A DNA stretch of 64,000 nt from Gyrodactylus bullatarudis (taxonomy: Eukaryota > Platyhelminthes > Monogenea > Gyrodactylidea > Gyrodactylidae), in contig SSNU01000313.1 in NCBI GenBank assembly GCA_012064415.1, positions 283,152-347,151 on the forward strand, read 5' to 3'. The first letter of the stretch is position 1. Each line of letters opens with the position of its first letter. Below are positions 37,001 to 48,026 of the stretch, piece after piece. The translations under genes and the position numbers were made by a program. The notes under the pieces are model-generated. The model was not told the DNA's origin and searched no databases. It worked only from the letters and a program-made list of their open reading frames with translations.

Positions 37001-40000
37001 ATGATTTAATCTCTTTATCATATAACTACTTTCAAGTAATTTTCTAAATAATTAGACAAAATCGCCAAACACAAGTCAAAGAAATCAGATGTTTAGCTCG
37101 ACAAACTCACTCGGGACTAAAAATAATGTTGATGACTACTCTGCCAGTGATTTGGAATCGGTTAGTGCTATCACATCAGAAGATAATACTAATATGAGTA
37201 GACCTCATCGTAGGAGAATTGCCATGAATCAAAATCAAATCGATCAACCTACGAAAAACACGCTTCGAAGCAAAAGTCAATTTGACGTCAATATAGATTC
37301 ACTTTCTCTCAGGTGAGCACATTACTCAAAAGGCATGAGCTATTAATATCTACTCTCCTGGCATAACCAATCAACCATGAATTTCACGAATATAAGATAA
37401 AAATCTAGGTGTATATTTGAATTTTTACCATCGAAATGCGACTTTTCTTTAGTTAGTCCTTAAATTTATTTCCTTCCTTATTATACAACTTCCCAGGCTA
37501 GTCTCAAATTTTAGTTCTTAGTGTTTAACTAGATTCTAAAATTTAACATAGCAATTAACAAAATAAAATTTGGCCTCAACTCAAAAGTATGCTCTTGAAG
37601 AAAAAATGGATACAATACATTATCCTGAAAACCCAGACTCTTCTTCAGATAAAGCGTACATAGATAAATTCTAATTAAAAAAAAATAAAAGATCATCGCA
37701 CACCTACAATCTATTACAATACACAATGAAGGAAGCCTTCACATTAGAGTCAATAATAATAATAATATACTCATTGGATTGAATCAAGGGTTTGAGTAAG
37801 AAGAGACGAAGGTGTTTTTCATCATTTGTAAAGTTTGTTAGAATTTTGTAAATATAAAAATAGATGATGTGTGAGAGTATTAGTAATTTGTTATTTATTT
37901 CTCGACTTTCTCTCGTTATATATATATTTAGTCCTGGAAATTACGAATTATTTGGATCAAAGTCAAACCAGTCGATTAATCCGTTATCACGTTCCACTCA
38001 TAACCTAACAATGCCAAAGGCATTCTCCATCAAAAGACCGATAAATAATATGGAAGAGTCAAGCTTCATTATCGGTTCAGACTTTGACAATCGTAGTTAT
38101 AATGGAAGTTTTATCAATGGACGTAACTCGGCCTTGTCAATGTCATTGAGCTGCCTAAAGAATTACAATATAAGATCGGAAAATGTCTTATCCAGATTGA
38201 ATGATATACAGGAAAAGACTCGAAGGAACCTTGAGAGAATTGATCTGATCAAAGATGCCAAGAACAGCTTTGGACTTGTCTTTATTGATGGCAGTGTGAG
38301 TGTAAATTTCTCATAACAAATTTCATTGATTGATTGAACATGATTGATTTTCAATACAAGTTGATTAAACCTATTTACATATTATCCACTCCAGGTCTTG
38401 TTTGTCTGTAATTAAAATTTTACTCATTCATAGAAAAACAGTTTGACTCTATGCTGAAAATGAATTTTTTTTCAAAAGCCAAAAGTTGAACTAGCTTTTT
38501 CGATTTTGCATCTACAATCGCAGCGATATTCATTATATTACATTCTAAACACTAAAGCAAGTTGACAGGAAAATGAGAAATTTTTTAATTATGAAACAAG
38601 CCAAAAAGTTGTTCAGAAATAAAAACCTTTGAGCTCAACATTTTTATCAATTCCAAAGATTTTAAGCAACTTAAAACTGACTTTTGAGATTAACATTAGA
38701 TAAAAATTCGAATTCACCCAAAGTAGTTCGCAGAAATTCGTCATTATTGTGGAAAATAGAGCCATTCGAATTTTTCGATTATTATGAAGGAAGATGATCC
38801 CAAATTTAAATGTTCAACTTTTTCTTGGAAATGGTGAGTCTGATGAAAACATTTTTATTTCTCTAATGAGGGATGAAAAAAGTAGTCCAAGATTTCTACT
38901 GAAACCCTCTCCTTTATCGATGTTTCTTGGTTTAAAATTAAAAACTTAATGTCAAGTATTCATAAGCCTTTATTTATTAAAATATTCTATGATTACCTAG
39001 AATATGTGAGAATTTTAAAAAGTTGAATCGATTCAATCAACCCATTTTAGAAATTCTTAACTTGAACGTATAAAAAATATGGAATTACTAATTAGTAATT
39101 ATTATAATTATAATTAGGGATAATTACAAAAGGCAAACAATTTTTTTATTTTTATCAAAATGCAAACAATAGATCTTACAAAAGGCAAATAATGTATACG
39201 TGTTTTTTCAAAACCCAAACAAGATCTATGCGAATATTATCATAAGGCAAAGGTTAACATTATTTTTTTAACTAAACACAAACTTTTTTACCAAACACAA
39301 ACATATATTTCTGCATAGTTCACAAAACACAAACATATTACTGCATAGTTCACAAAACCCAAACATATATTACTGCATAGTTCACAAAACCCAAACATAT
39401 ATTTCTGCATAGTTCTGCAGAGGTTTAAACTATAAATGTTTGCTTTTATCACAAAATTACAATTACACCTATATGTCAGAAGTAAAGCACAAAAAATACA
39501 GTGACACAAGAGAAATTCGAAAAACTCTACATCCATAATCCAGGAACTCATTCGGATATTTTGATTAAAAATTCTAAACTCGTAGCTTCTTTTTTGTGCT
39601 TGAATTTTTGTGCCAATGCATACTGTAATAGCCTGCCAGTCATAGCTTTGGATGGCTGTCATATGAAAAATGGGTCAAATTATACTCTTCTCACAGCGAC
39701 TGGAATCGATGCAAATAATGAAATATTTCCTATAGCTGTGGCCTTTGTTCAAACAGAGTGTGAAAAAACATGGACTTACTTCTTAAGAAATCTGAACGAG
39801 GCTTTAAGACTAGTGAACGATGAAAGACTTGTAATTATATCAGACAGAGAAAAAGGTTTAGCCAACAGCGTAAAAAACGTCCTCCCTGAATCAGCTCATT
39901 GTTTTTGCTTATTTCACATTGGCAAAAATATAAAAGTTAAGTTCAAGTTCGATTGCAATCGTGAGATTTTCAGGGCTGCTAGATCAACCAATGAAGAAGA

Positions 40001-42399
40001 TTTTTCCACTCACATGAATCAATTAAAAGAGAAGCACGAAGAAGTTTATGAATACATGTCAGGAATTCCAGCAAAGAATTGAGTCGATTTCGCTATAGGA
40101 AGGTGTCGTTACGGTCAGTTAACCTCCAATATTGCTGAGTCAACAAGTGCTTCGATGCAATATTTACGTAAACTTCATCCATTTGATTTCCATTACCGAT
40201 ATATCGATGAATTGTACGATAAATTCAAAGAGAGATATTCAATTCACAAGAAAGAGACAAGTTTATATTCAAAACAATTCACTATGAAGCTTGATCCAAT
40301 TTTTCAAGAAGCCAGTAAACTCAAAGTAAAAAAATTGATAAAACTGGAGTATTTCGTGTTGGAAAAAATTCATCTAATATCATATACAAAATTGTTGACT
40401 ATGAAAAATTTTCATGCAGCTGTAATTTTTACTTGTATAATGGGTACCCTTGCTCTCATCTTATAGCATGTATACTTTGGAAAAAGCAAGATGTTTACAA
40501 TTTTATCGATGATTTTTACAAGAGATCAACAATGATAAAAGCATACGAAACTGATTTTAATTTTTGCGATATAGACGACTTGAAAGAGGAGAATTTAGAG
40601 ACAATTTCCATTTCGAAGAAAAGAGGAAGACCAAAAGTAAAAAGGATTCGATCCAAAGCTGAAAATTTGAGATAAAATTTATGAATAATAAAAAATTATA
40701 ATTAATTATTATTGTTATTTTTTTAACAATTCATATTACAAAGTAATATTATTACATGCAGAAATATATGTTTGTGTTTTGTGAACTATGCAGAAATATA
40801 TGTTTGTGTTTGGTAAAAAAGTTTGTGTTTAGTTAAAAAAATAATGTTAACCTTTGCCTTATGATAATATTCGCATAGATCTTGTTTGGGTTTTGAAAAA
40901 ACACGTATACATTATTTGCCTTTTGTAAGATCTATTGTTTGCATTTTGATAAAAATAAAAAAATTGTTTGCCTTTTGTAATTATCCCTTATAATTATAAT
41001 AAAACCATATACATTCAGAATTACTTCTATATTGATTAATTTGAAGAATAAACAAGCAAAAATTATCGTCTACTTGAATTAAACTGATTTAATTAGTATT
41101 TGAGTAAAAACCTAGTGATTAACCTTATGCTGAATCAGTATTATTGACCAAGGGTCTGTAATTGTAAGATTTGTGGCTACCTCACGCAAGTATCTTTATG
41201 TTTTATTTAAACTTTTAGACTTACTCTTCTTCATTTTAGAAGAATTTTCATGTGTAGCCAATAAAATATTAATGTAGATTTAATTAAAATCCTTTGAAAT
41301 TAGACGTTTTTTACCGATATAGAAAAAAAAGTAAACCCTAAACCAATCAGAATCAATTGCAAAGAGATCAAGTCTCCCATAAATAATTGATAAACTGGCC
41401 GATGGTTTCTTACATTTTTTGGTAATCAATTTAGAATCGAGTAAACTTTGAGAATACTGTACACTTTTTATTCATCAATACTCCAAATAGAATTTTCATA
41501 TTAAAAAGAGATATCGTCGAGCAAGTTGAGTAACATCTGAATTTTTAGAATATTGAGGCTACACTGAACGAATTGGAAGGTCTCTTTTGTTTGTATATTC
41601 AGTATTTCTTTTATGGATTTATATTCAAAAATTTATTGACTGTTATAAAATTTCATTAATTATTTACAGCTAACGAAAGCTGATAAAATTGGAATGTTTA
41701 TAAAATCAGTGACAAAGGATAGTCCTGCCTGGAGGACAGGGAAATTTCGATTTGGCGATGAAATCCTTCGTGTCAACGATAAGAAAATCAATGAATTTGT
41801 ATTTGTTGAGTGAGTTTCGGGTTATTATTCTATTATTATATATATATTTTCTTAACAAAACTGGTTTCATTCAAATTAAAGTTGTGAGTCACAACTTGTG
41901 ACCATTGCTAGCTATTCTCTCCTCGATTCAGATTCAAAATGTATGATTTAACATCAACTTTTAATGAGGTTTTCTCACATAGTTTCAGGGTTATTCTTGA
42001 ATGAAAAATTTTAATTAAAATGTTTACTTTGAATTGTTTTGGTCATTTTATTATCAATTTTATTACATGAAAACGAATCCCTTGCGGTTAGTTTAGCCAT
42101 AAAATTTATGGCATATTTTTTTGGCAGTTCTTCTAAAAAATTGTGATCAAAATAAGAACCTTAATGTTTTATTTTGACTTCTCTCTCATAATTATTGAAA
42201 AAACAGCCAATATTTAAGCATTTTTCATTTAGAAAATTTTTGCTTTCTCTTTCATCATAATCGAATTTTTATTTTATTCTCTTTTGATTCAAGTGCCCTG
42301 GATTATATCAGAAATTGTAGGAGAGCAACATTTCTCGTGCACCATGACACTTTGGATAATCCCGATCTACTACTCGAAAAGAAGGATGAACTCCTCTAA
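22051..42399 (+). CDS. RADIL: Radil (Rap GTPase interactor: RA-FHA-DIL-PDZ)
   Basis: Eleven exons keep phase throughout: 22051-23694, 29681-30010, 30971-31472, 32540-32703, 34266-34419, 36156-36622, 36792-36953, 37056-37312, 37932-38295, 41670-41809 and 42294-42399, 1429 residues. Order: RA domain (~60-155, RYVRIYCENVRPG); FHA domain (~210-350, LLKIVGVLPIKDFLYHSLKD); DIL domain (~480-930, including TLQEMIWMSVFCYNSSLYL); a Ser/Asn-rich linker (~930-1330); and PDZ (~1335-1420, SFGLVFIDGS, then WRTGKFRFGDEILRVNDKK). Radil binds Rap1 through RA and links it to adhesion and migration; PDZ binds partner C-termini. An in-frame TGA lies just upstream, and the start ccATGG is a good context. The PDZ-splitting intron contains a Mutator-like transposon. 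An alternative RA-FHA first exon lies at 18282. AATAAA is at 42925. Confidence 0.85.
23695..29680. other. First Radil intron (6 kb)
   Basis: No exon or RNA gene is recognised. The stretch is AT-rich with T-tracts and scattered short open frames that look random. Confidence 0.5.
30011..36155. other. Radil introns 2-5
   Basis: Introns 30011-30970, 31473-32539, 32704-34265 and 34420-36155 hold no recognised genes. A degraded coding-like repeat lies at ~31995-32160; Radil exons 3-5 interrupt this span. Confidence 0.5.
31995..32160 (+). repeat. Coding-like dispersed repeat, copy 1 (decayed)
   Basis: It matches the reverse complement of 54005-54175 over long blocks, such as tattcccgatgtatcat and tggatttcttaaaacattt. 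Both copies look like decayed coding sequence; see the second copy. Confidence 0.6.
38296..39104. other. Radil PDZ intron, left part
   Basis: No gene. A fragment of the dispersed foldback family (tatcaattccaaagattttaag) is at ~38645. Confidence 0.4.
39105..40999 (+). mobile_element. Mutator-like (MULE) transposon with 9-bp target duplication
   Basis: The element spans 39114-40990 (1877 bp), flanked by identical 9-bp duplications taattataa at 39105-39113 and 40991-40999, the MULE hallmark. Terminal inverted repeats of ~220 bp (39114-39335 and ~40766-40990) are almost identical, differing at base 2 (ttaggg versus taaggg read inward), so the insertion is recent. Inside the left end a ~31-bp unit (cacaaacatatatttctgca...) is repeated about four times (39290-39417). 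It encodes one transposase on the plus strand, broken by a stop and a frameshift. It sits in the intron that splits the Radil PDZ domain. Confidence 0.9.
39501..40674 (+). pseudogene. MULE transposase, one stop and one frameshift
   Basis: Recognisable MULE features: LDGCHMKN with the first catalytic Asp; YTLLTATGIDANNEIFPIAVA; IISDREKGL with the second Asp; and HCFCLFHIGKNIK. After a TGA at 40081-40083 come GRCRYGQLTSNIAESTSASM and, shifted by one base near an A-run at ~40367, the SWIM zinc finger FSCSCNFYLYNGYPCSHLIA. The C-terminus is basic (KKRGRPKVKRIRSK). The N-terminal DNA-binding region of full-length MULE transposases is not seen. Only two lesions with near-identical terminal repeats suggest a young but inactive copy, possibly mobilised by a relative elsewhere. 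Confidence 0.85.
41000..41669. other. Radil PDZ intron, right part
   Basis: Nothing supported. Confidence 0.4.
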
Positions 42400-43439
42400 A
42401 GATTCTTGTGAATAAAACTGTTACTTCCACAACTTGCCAACAACATTCCATACTTACAGATACTAAGAGATGAACAAACATTTTTTATACATACATTAAT
42501 ACAATTGTTTTTTGTATTATTTTTTCTTCCTTCAAAAGCCCTCATGCAATTTTCACAAGTTTGTTCAATTATAATTCAATACTTATGGACATGGCCCAAT
42601 TTCGCATATCAACCGTTTCCTTCCCTGGTACAAAATCTCTCTGATAATTAATTGTAATTATGTTGGTTATTGATGAAACTACAAACGTATTTCCTTGTTA
42701 ATTAAGTATATGTGCAATGCATTAGAGTTTTTATTCTTTTTTTTTCTTCAAAAGAAGAAAATGTAAATTTTTCAAAAAATATAAAACATGAAGCAACTAA
42801 AGACTTTAAAAAGACTCTGAAAAATTGAATGAAGAAAGATGAAACCTATATATCTGATATCTCTCTATTCTGCATTCATCTATATGCAAATAACGTTTGT
42901 ACATTATTTTAATTATTTTATTTTAATAAAGAAAGAAAAAAAGCCAAAACTATAATTTATTCGAGTTTACTCATTGAGAAAAATCAATGAAATTTCAATT
43001 GTGTACTCTATTGTTGTATTAAAATATTTCTCTAAAATCAAGTAACTAAATTTCCCAGCCTAAACATTGGTTAGTGTATCTTGATAAGCTACTTGCGAAT
43101 ATTTTTTCTAATTTAGACATTTAGAAAAAGACATGAAACAGCTTGTCTCTTGGATAACATTTAAGGAGAGAAATGTAATCAAGATTGGTATTCAATATTT
43201 ATAATTAGATTAATACTTGTATAAAGTACTCTCGTGAAAGTGAAAATCATGTAGAGGCTTTGCATCATGACTCATGAGTCATGAATTATAAATGTTTAAA
43301 CTGTTCCAGATGATTAATCTGAGTTTGTAGATAAGAAAAGGTTTCTTAATCATTAAAATTTTATATTATATAAGTATATAAGAATATCTTGGAAATAAAA
43401 AAGCCAAACGTTCTGATGATTCTTCGGGATGTTTTCAAT
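42400..43439. other. Convergent 3' flanks of Radil and CHP1
   Basis: It holds the Radil 3' UTR, with AATAAA at 42925-42930. No other gene is seen. Confidence 0.5.
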
Positions 43440-44085
43440 TCACTCCAAGAATTTGATGCTCATCTTTTGTTCTATGTCCACATTTTCAAAAGCCTATACG
43501 ATTTTTAGGTAAAGAATAATAAATAATTTAATTGAAAAAATTACCTGAACGAATTCTTCGTAGGAAATGTAACTATCTCCGTCGAGATCAGCTTCAGTCA
43601 TAGTTCTTTCGCCAATGTTATTAATTTGCTCCATTGTAATATTGGATCCAACCATCATTTGAAGCATTCCAAGAAGTTCAGACGTAGAGATTCGGTTATC
43701 AGCGTCCAAATCATATAGACCAAATAAAAATTTGAGTTTAGCTTCTTTATCATTATATTCAGTGACCTGGTTTTGGCGAACTTTACGGAATCTGGCTAGT
43801 TTTCTCATAAAATCTCGAAAATTAAGCTCTTCGTTTGTATCTTTGAAAAATTCATTGACGATTCTATCTCCAAGAGGATTGATAGCTAATTCAGGAATGA
43901 GCAAAAAATCGTTACGGCGAAGAAAGCCACATCTTTGCTTGTCCAGAGCTGTGAATCTGTTATAAAGGCGGCAAATCTGCTTCGAAGTAACTATTTATGT
44001 GATAAATATATTCCTTACAGCCAGTTTCAATGTTTATATCATCAATTTCAACTTGATCTAAGACCTTGGATGTGGAAGAACCCAT
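43440..44085 (-). CDS. CHP1: Calcineurin B homologous protein (CHP1-like)
   Basis: Minus-strand exons 44085-44019, 43990-43545 and 43493-43440 encode 188 residues (human CHP1 has 195). The first intron is only 28 nt (43991-44018); splicing it yields ETGFTSKQICRLYNRF, matching the CHP1 pattern at exactly that place, so homology proves it. MGSS at the start is an N-myristoylation signal. IPELAINPLGDRI is near-diagnostic for CHP. Two calcium-binding EF loops are intact: residues 116-127 (DLDADNRISTSE) and 157-168 (DLDGDSYISYEE). The end is EQKMSIKFLE. CHP1 binds and stabilises Na+/H+ exchangers, acts in vesicle traffic, and activates the ER acyltransferase GPAT4. It is head to head with SEC24, 292 bp between start codons. 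Confidence 0.9.
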
Positions 44086-44377
44086 TTTTGTGATCTTAAA
44101 TTTAATCGAATACTTTTGAATTGTTGCCCTTCGTTTTCATAACACCCCTTAATACAAATTTGTTTAAAACGATGCCAATTCAAAATAATTTTTACAGTAT
44201 CTAAATTATTGCGACCCTCCCCATATATATATTATCTAGAGTTAAAAGCTCAAAAATCAAAAGAATAATAATTTATTTTCGATTATATGTTATTACAATT
44301 TCCAAATTTGAATCAATTTGTTCTCTATAATAATCATTAAGCGACGTGGATGAAAATTTCAGTTATATAACATTCAA
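44086..44377. promoter_or_regulatory. Bidirectional promoter region CHP1/SEC24
   Basis: These 292 bp separate the two divergent start codons and contain a tatatatatta run (~44223). No specific factor site is claimed. Confidence 0.45.
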
Positions 44378-47300
44378 ATGGCACAATATCCTACACAAAA
44401 TCCCTACGCAGAGAATTCTAACGGTTCGTTAAATTTTTAAATTTCATATCTAGGTCCTTCAATTCAAGACATGAATCAGAATTGTAATCCCGATCAAAGT
44501 TATTATAACTCAGATCCTTGTACAAATTACAACAATTATCCACAACAAAGTTTTGCCACTAGCCAGCCCGTTAATTATGCCCAAGGATTCCTTTATAACC
44601 AACAGCAAACTGTTTATCCTACAATTCAAAATACAAATAACGTCCCAGTATCGGGTTATGCATCCACTCAGCCCTTACAAAATCTTCAACCATATTATAA
44701 TAACGGAAATACTCAAACTCAACCTCAAGTCCAAAATAATATGCAGTATCCAATTAATTCTTACCAACCTCCTATGCCGAATAGTCACAATAATTATCCA
44801 ACTCCAATAATGATGACTAGTGGACAGGACTATCATACAAACAATGCTTTTCCTGCTCGTGATAATCACGGTTATAAAGATCCGAATAAATCATTGACTC
44901 GAGACGAATGGGAAAAGATAACTTCGAATATTAGTGTAATGTATGATAAAAATATTTTACCCTCGGACGGATTTGATTGTGCCAGATATCCCAACATAAA
45001 TACGAAAGTATGTTCAATTTAATTGCTTATTTTGCTCTTATAAAATTTCATTGAAGTTGAAAAATTTATATTTTTCTTTCGAATTAACATATCAAAATAT
45101 CAAAAATAAAATCGACTCTTATTGATAAAATATTGATTTCATATAAATTGATTTATAAAGAGCATACACCAACTGCTTATTATATCAAACTTGATTTATT
45201 ACAAGTCCCAATCTATGGGATGCATCTATCAAACTCTGAAAAGGATTTTTCATCACATCGTTGGTTGATGTGAAAATAAAACTCCAGATCAAGAAATATT
45301 ATTAATTTCTAATCAAATATTTTCAACAAAATCTAGATAAACTGTGATCCCAATCTGCTAAGATGTACATTAACTTCAATACCTTCAAGTGCCAAACTGT
45401 TATCAAAGTCTCGTTTGCCTCTTGGTGTGGTTGTTCAACCGTTTCGAGATCTTAATTCCCTCTGTGTACTACAAACTAAGAATATTGTTCGTTGTCGCAA
45501 TTGCCGGACCTATATCAATCCATTTGTAGTATTCAGAGATTCTGGTCGTCGATGGCAGTGCTCTGTGTGTCTATTAAATAATGCTGTTCCGGATGAATTT
45601 TTTTATGATCCCGTTACAAAATATCACGGAGATCCAACAAGAAGACCTGAAATTAAATCATCAACAGTCGAGTATATTGCTACTAACGAGTACAATAATC
45701 GTCCTCCACAAGCACCTACTTATATATTTTGTCTAAATACAAACCGTGATGCAGTAAGATCTGGCGCCTTGACTCTAGCATGCGAGAGAATTGCTGCAAA
45801 CTTGTTGGAAATTCCAGGTGGCTCTCGAAGACAAGTTGCAATTATTGCCTATGATTCAGCCATCCACTTTTACAAAATAGACGGCAAGTTATTTTTAATT
45901 AAACATTGGTTATTTTGAAAAAAATCATTAACTATTCTCTTTCTAGGCGAGTATCCAAAGGAATATGTTTGCCCTGATGTTGACGAGATCTTCATTCCTG
46001 ATCACGAAAAAATGCTATGCTCTTTAGAATCTGACATGGAAAAGATTGAAGATCTACTCTTGCAGATCCCACAAATATTTGCGACTACAACCGATACTGG
46101 TAATTGTCTTGGTGCAACAATACAGGTAACTCAAAACTTTGATAAATTTATTTGTCTTTAATTTTATTCATTTAAATAATTTTTTTCTTGTTAAAAATAG
46201 GCTGCATTCAAAATGGTCTCAAAGATTGGAGGTAGAATAACCTTGGTGAACAGTACATTGCCAAATATTGGACCTGGCCAATTGAAAAATCGTGAAGAGC
46301 CTGGAGATGGTCTTCAGCCTGATTCGCGTAAACTGCAGCCTTCATGTGATTTCTACAAGCTCCTGGGTCTTGAATGTGCTCAATCACAGGTGGCTGTGGA
46401 TTTGTTCGCTCTCAATAGTCAGTACTCTGATATTGCTACAATTTCAAATGTCTCTCGTTTCTCCAGTGGTCATCTGTTTTACTATCCAAACTTTAATTAT
46501 ATCCCGACTTCGCAAGAAATTGAGAATTTATCTATTACAAACCCAGAGGAGTATAGAAAACACGTAGAAACTATAGAGATTTGGAAAAATTCCAATTCTG
46601 GCTGGATTGAAGCAGATCGTTTTAAGAGAGATTTCGATCGATACATGAAAAGAAGAATTGGATTCGATGCAGTCATGAGAACTCGCTACACACGTGGATT
46701 ATCTATTAAAGTAAGTTTCGTGTCGAATTGTGAATTTTTGTCAATTATTTTTTTATGAAAATTTCTTCTAGACCTTCCATGGATCACAATTTGTTCGATC
46801 AGTTGATCTCCTCTCTCTGCCCAATCTAAGTCCAGATGCTGGATTCGGTATTCAACTCGAGATTGCTGAAGATATCACAGATCCATATGTCATACTTCAA
46901 GTGGCTCTACTATACACTAGTTCAAAATGTGATAGACGTATTCGAGTTCATACGTTATGTTTACCAGTTGTTCATACAGTTGGAGAGGTGTTTCAAGGTG
47001 CCGACCAGGGCGCTATTGCTGCTCTCCTTGGTAAAATGGCTGTTGAAAGATGTCTCACCAGTAGCCTTGGTAATGCTAGAGAAGCTTTGGTACGTACTTT
47101 TTAAAATCAATATCGAGTTAATTTTAGTTGTATTTTTATCATCTGGATTCTCAATAGTTTAATTTAACTTTTTACTATAATTTCAGATTAATGCTTTAGC
47201 TGATGCTCTGAATGCGTTCAATAGTAACTCAAATAATGGAAAAAATGGCATCTCTTCAATGATTCTTCCCTCAAATCTACGCCTTCTTCCTCTCTACATT

Positions 47301-48026
47301 CTGGGCTTATTAAAGTGTCCTGCTTTTAGAAATCATTGCCAGACTAGTCTTGATGATAGATCAGGATCTCTTGAATTCATCAAATGCAGTCCCATTTGTA
47401 GTTTACTGCCGTATATTTATCCTGTCCTCTATCCCCTTGACCAGTTGCATGTTAAAGAAGACGAGTTAACCTTGTTAAATCGTGTGAAAAACCTCGAACT
47501 TGAAGATGAAAAGAAGGAACAAGAGTTAGCCAAGGACATTGATAGTGACTTGGAGTCTAGCTTTACCGATTCTACAACTTCCAATGAAGAAAATGCATCT
47601 GTCATTCCATTTATTGGTCCATTACGACTCACTGCAACAAATATAAAGAATGACGGTATCTTTCTTATTGACCAAGGAAATCAAATCATAATTCTCGTCA
47701 ATATGGCCGTTTCATCAGAAAAAATACAAACCCTTTTCGGTATCGATTCCTATGAAAAATTCCCCAAATTCGGTCTCAAGACAGATATTCTTTCTATCAA
47801 TGAAAAGATTGGTAGTCTTCATCCATCGAGGAGAGCATTGAAACGTCTAATTTCTTCAATAATACACGAACGTTGTTTGGGTAACTCAATAGTTGTAATG
47901 CGTCAAGATGGACCTGCCCATTTGAAGTCGAGGATACTCAGTTCCATGGTCGAAGATCGCTCAGAGACATCCATGAACTTTACAGAGTTTCTCAATGCTG
48001 TTCAAGCAAACTGCAATTCTAAATAA
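44378..48026 (+). CDS. SEC24: SEC24 (A/B type), COPII cargo adaptor
   Basis: Seven exons in phase: 44378-44423, 44454-45007, 45337-45883, 45947-46125, 46201-46710, 46772-47089 and 47187-48026; 997 residues. The N-terminus (~1-190) is Asn/Gln/Pro/Tyr-rich and disordered. The four-Cys zinc finger is at ~253-280 (VRCRNCRTYINPF...WQCSVC), followed by the vWA-like trunk, beta-sandwich, helical domain (SSKCDRRIRVHTLCLPVV) and a gelsolin-like end (NDGIFLIDQGNQIIILV). SEC24 pairs with SEC23 in the COPII coat and selects ER export cargo. The first intron is 30 nt (44424-44453); it removes a stop, but N-terminal disorder means homology cannot confirm it. Intron 3 (45884-45946) has a GC donor (GCAAGT). 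The gelsolin part has an extra acidic Ser-rich insert (~790-825). Confidence 0.9.

Noticed and set aside
39290..39417. CRISPR-like regular repeats
   Set aside because: The units are contiguous without unique spacers and belong to the subterminal repeats of a eukaryotic MULE.
43440..44085. Calling the EF-hand gene calcineurin B
   Set aside because: ETGF...RLYNRF, IPELAINPLGDRI and EQKMSIKFLE are CHP signatures; calcineurin B differs at all three.
44340..44377. Spliced-leader acceptor (TTTCAG) before SEC24
   Set aside because: The same signal is absent directly upstream of H2A, TPH and AGPAT, so there is no consistent trans-splicing evidence.
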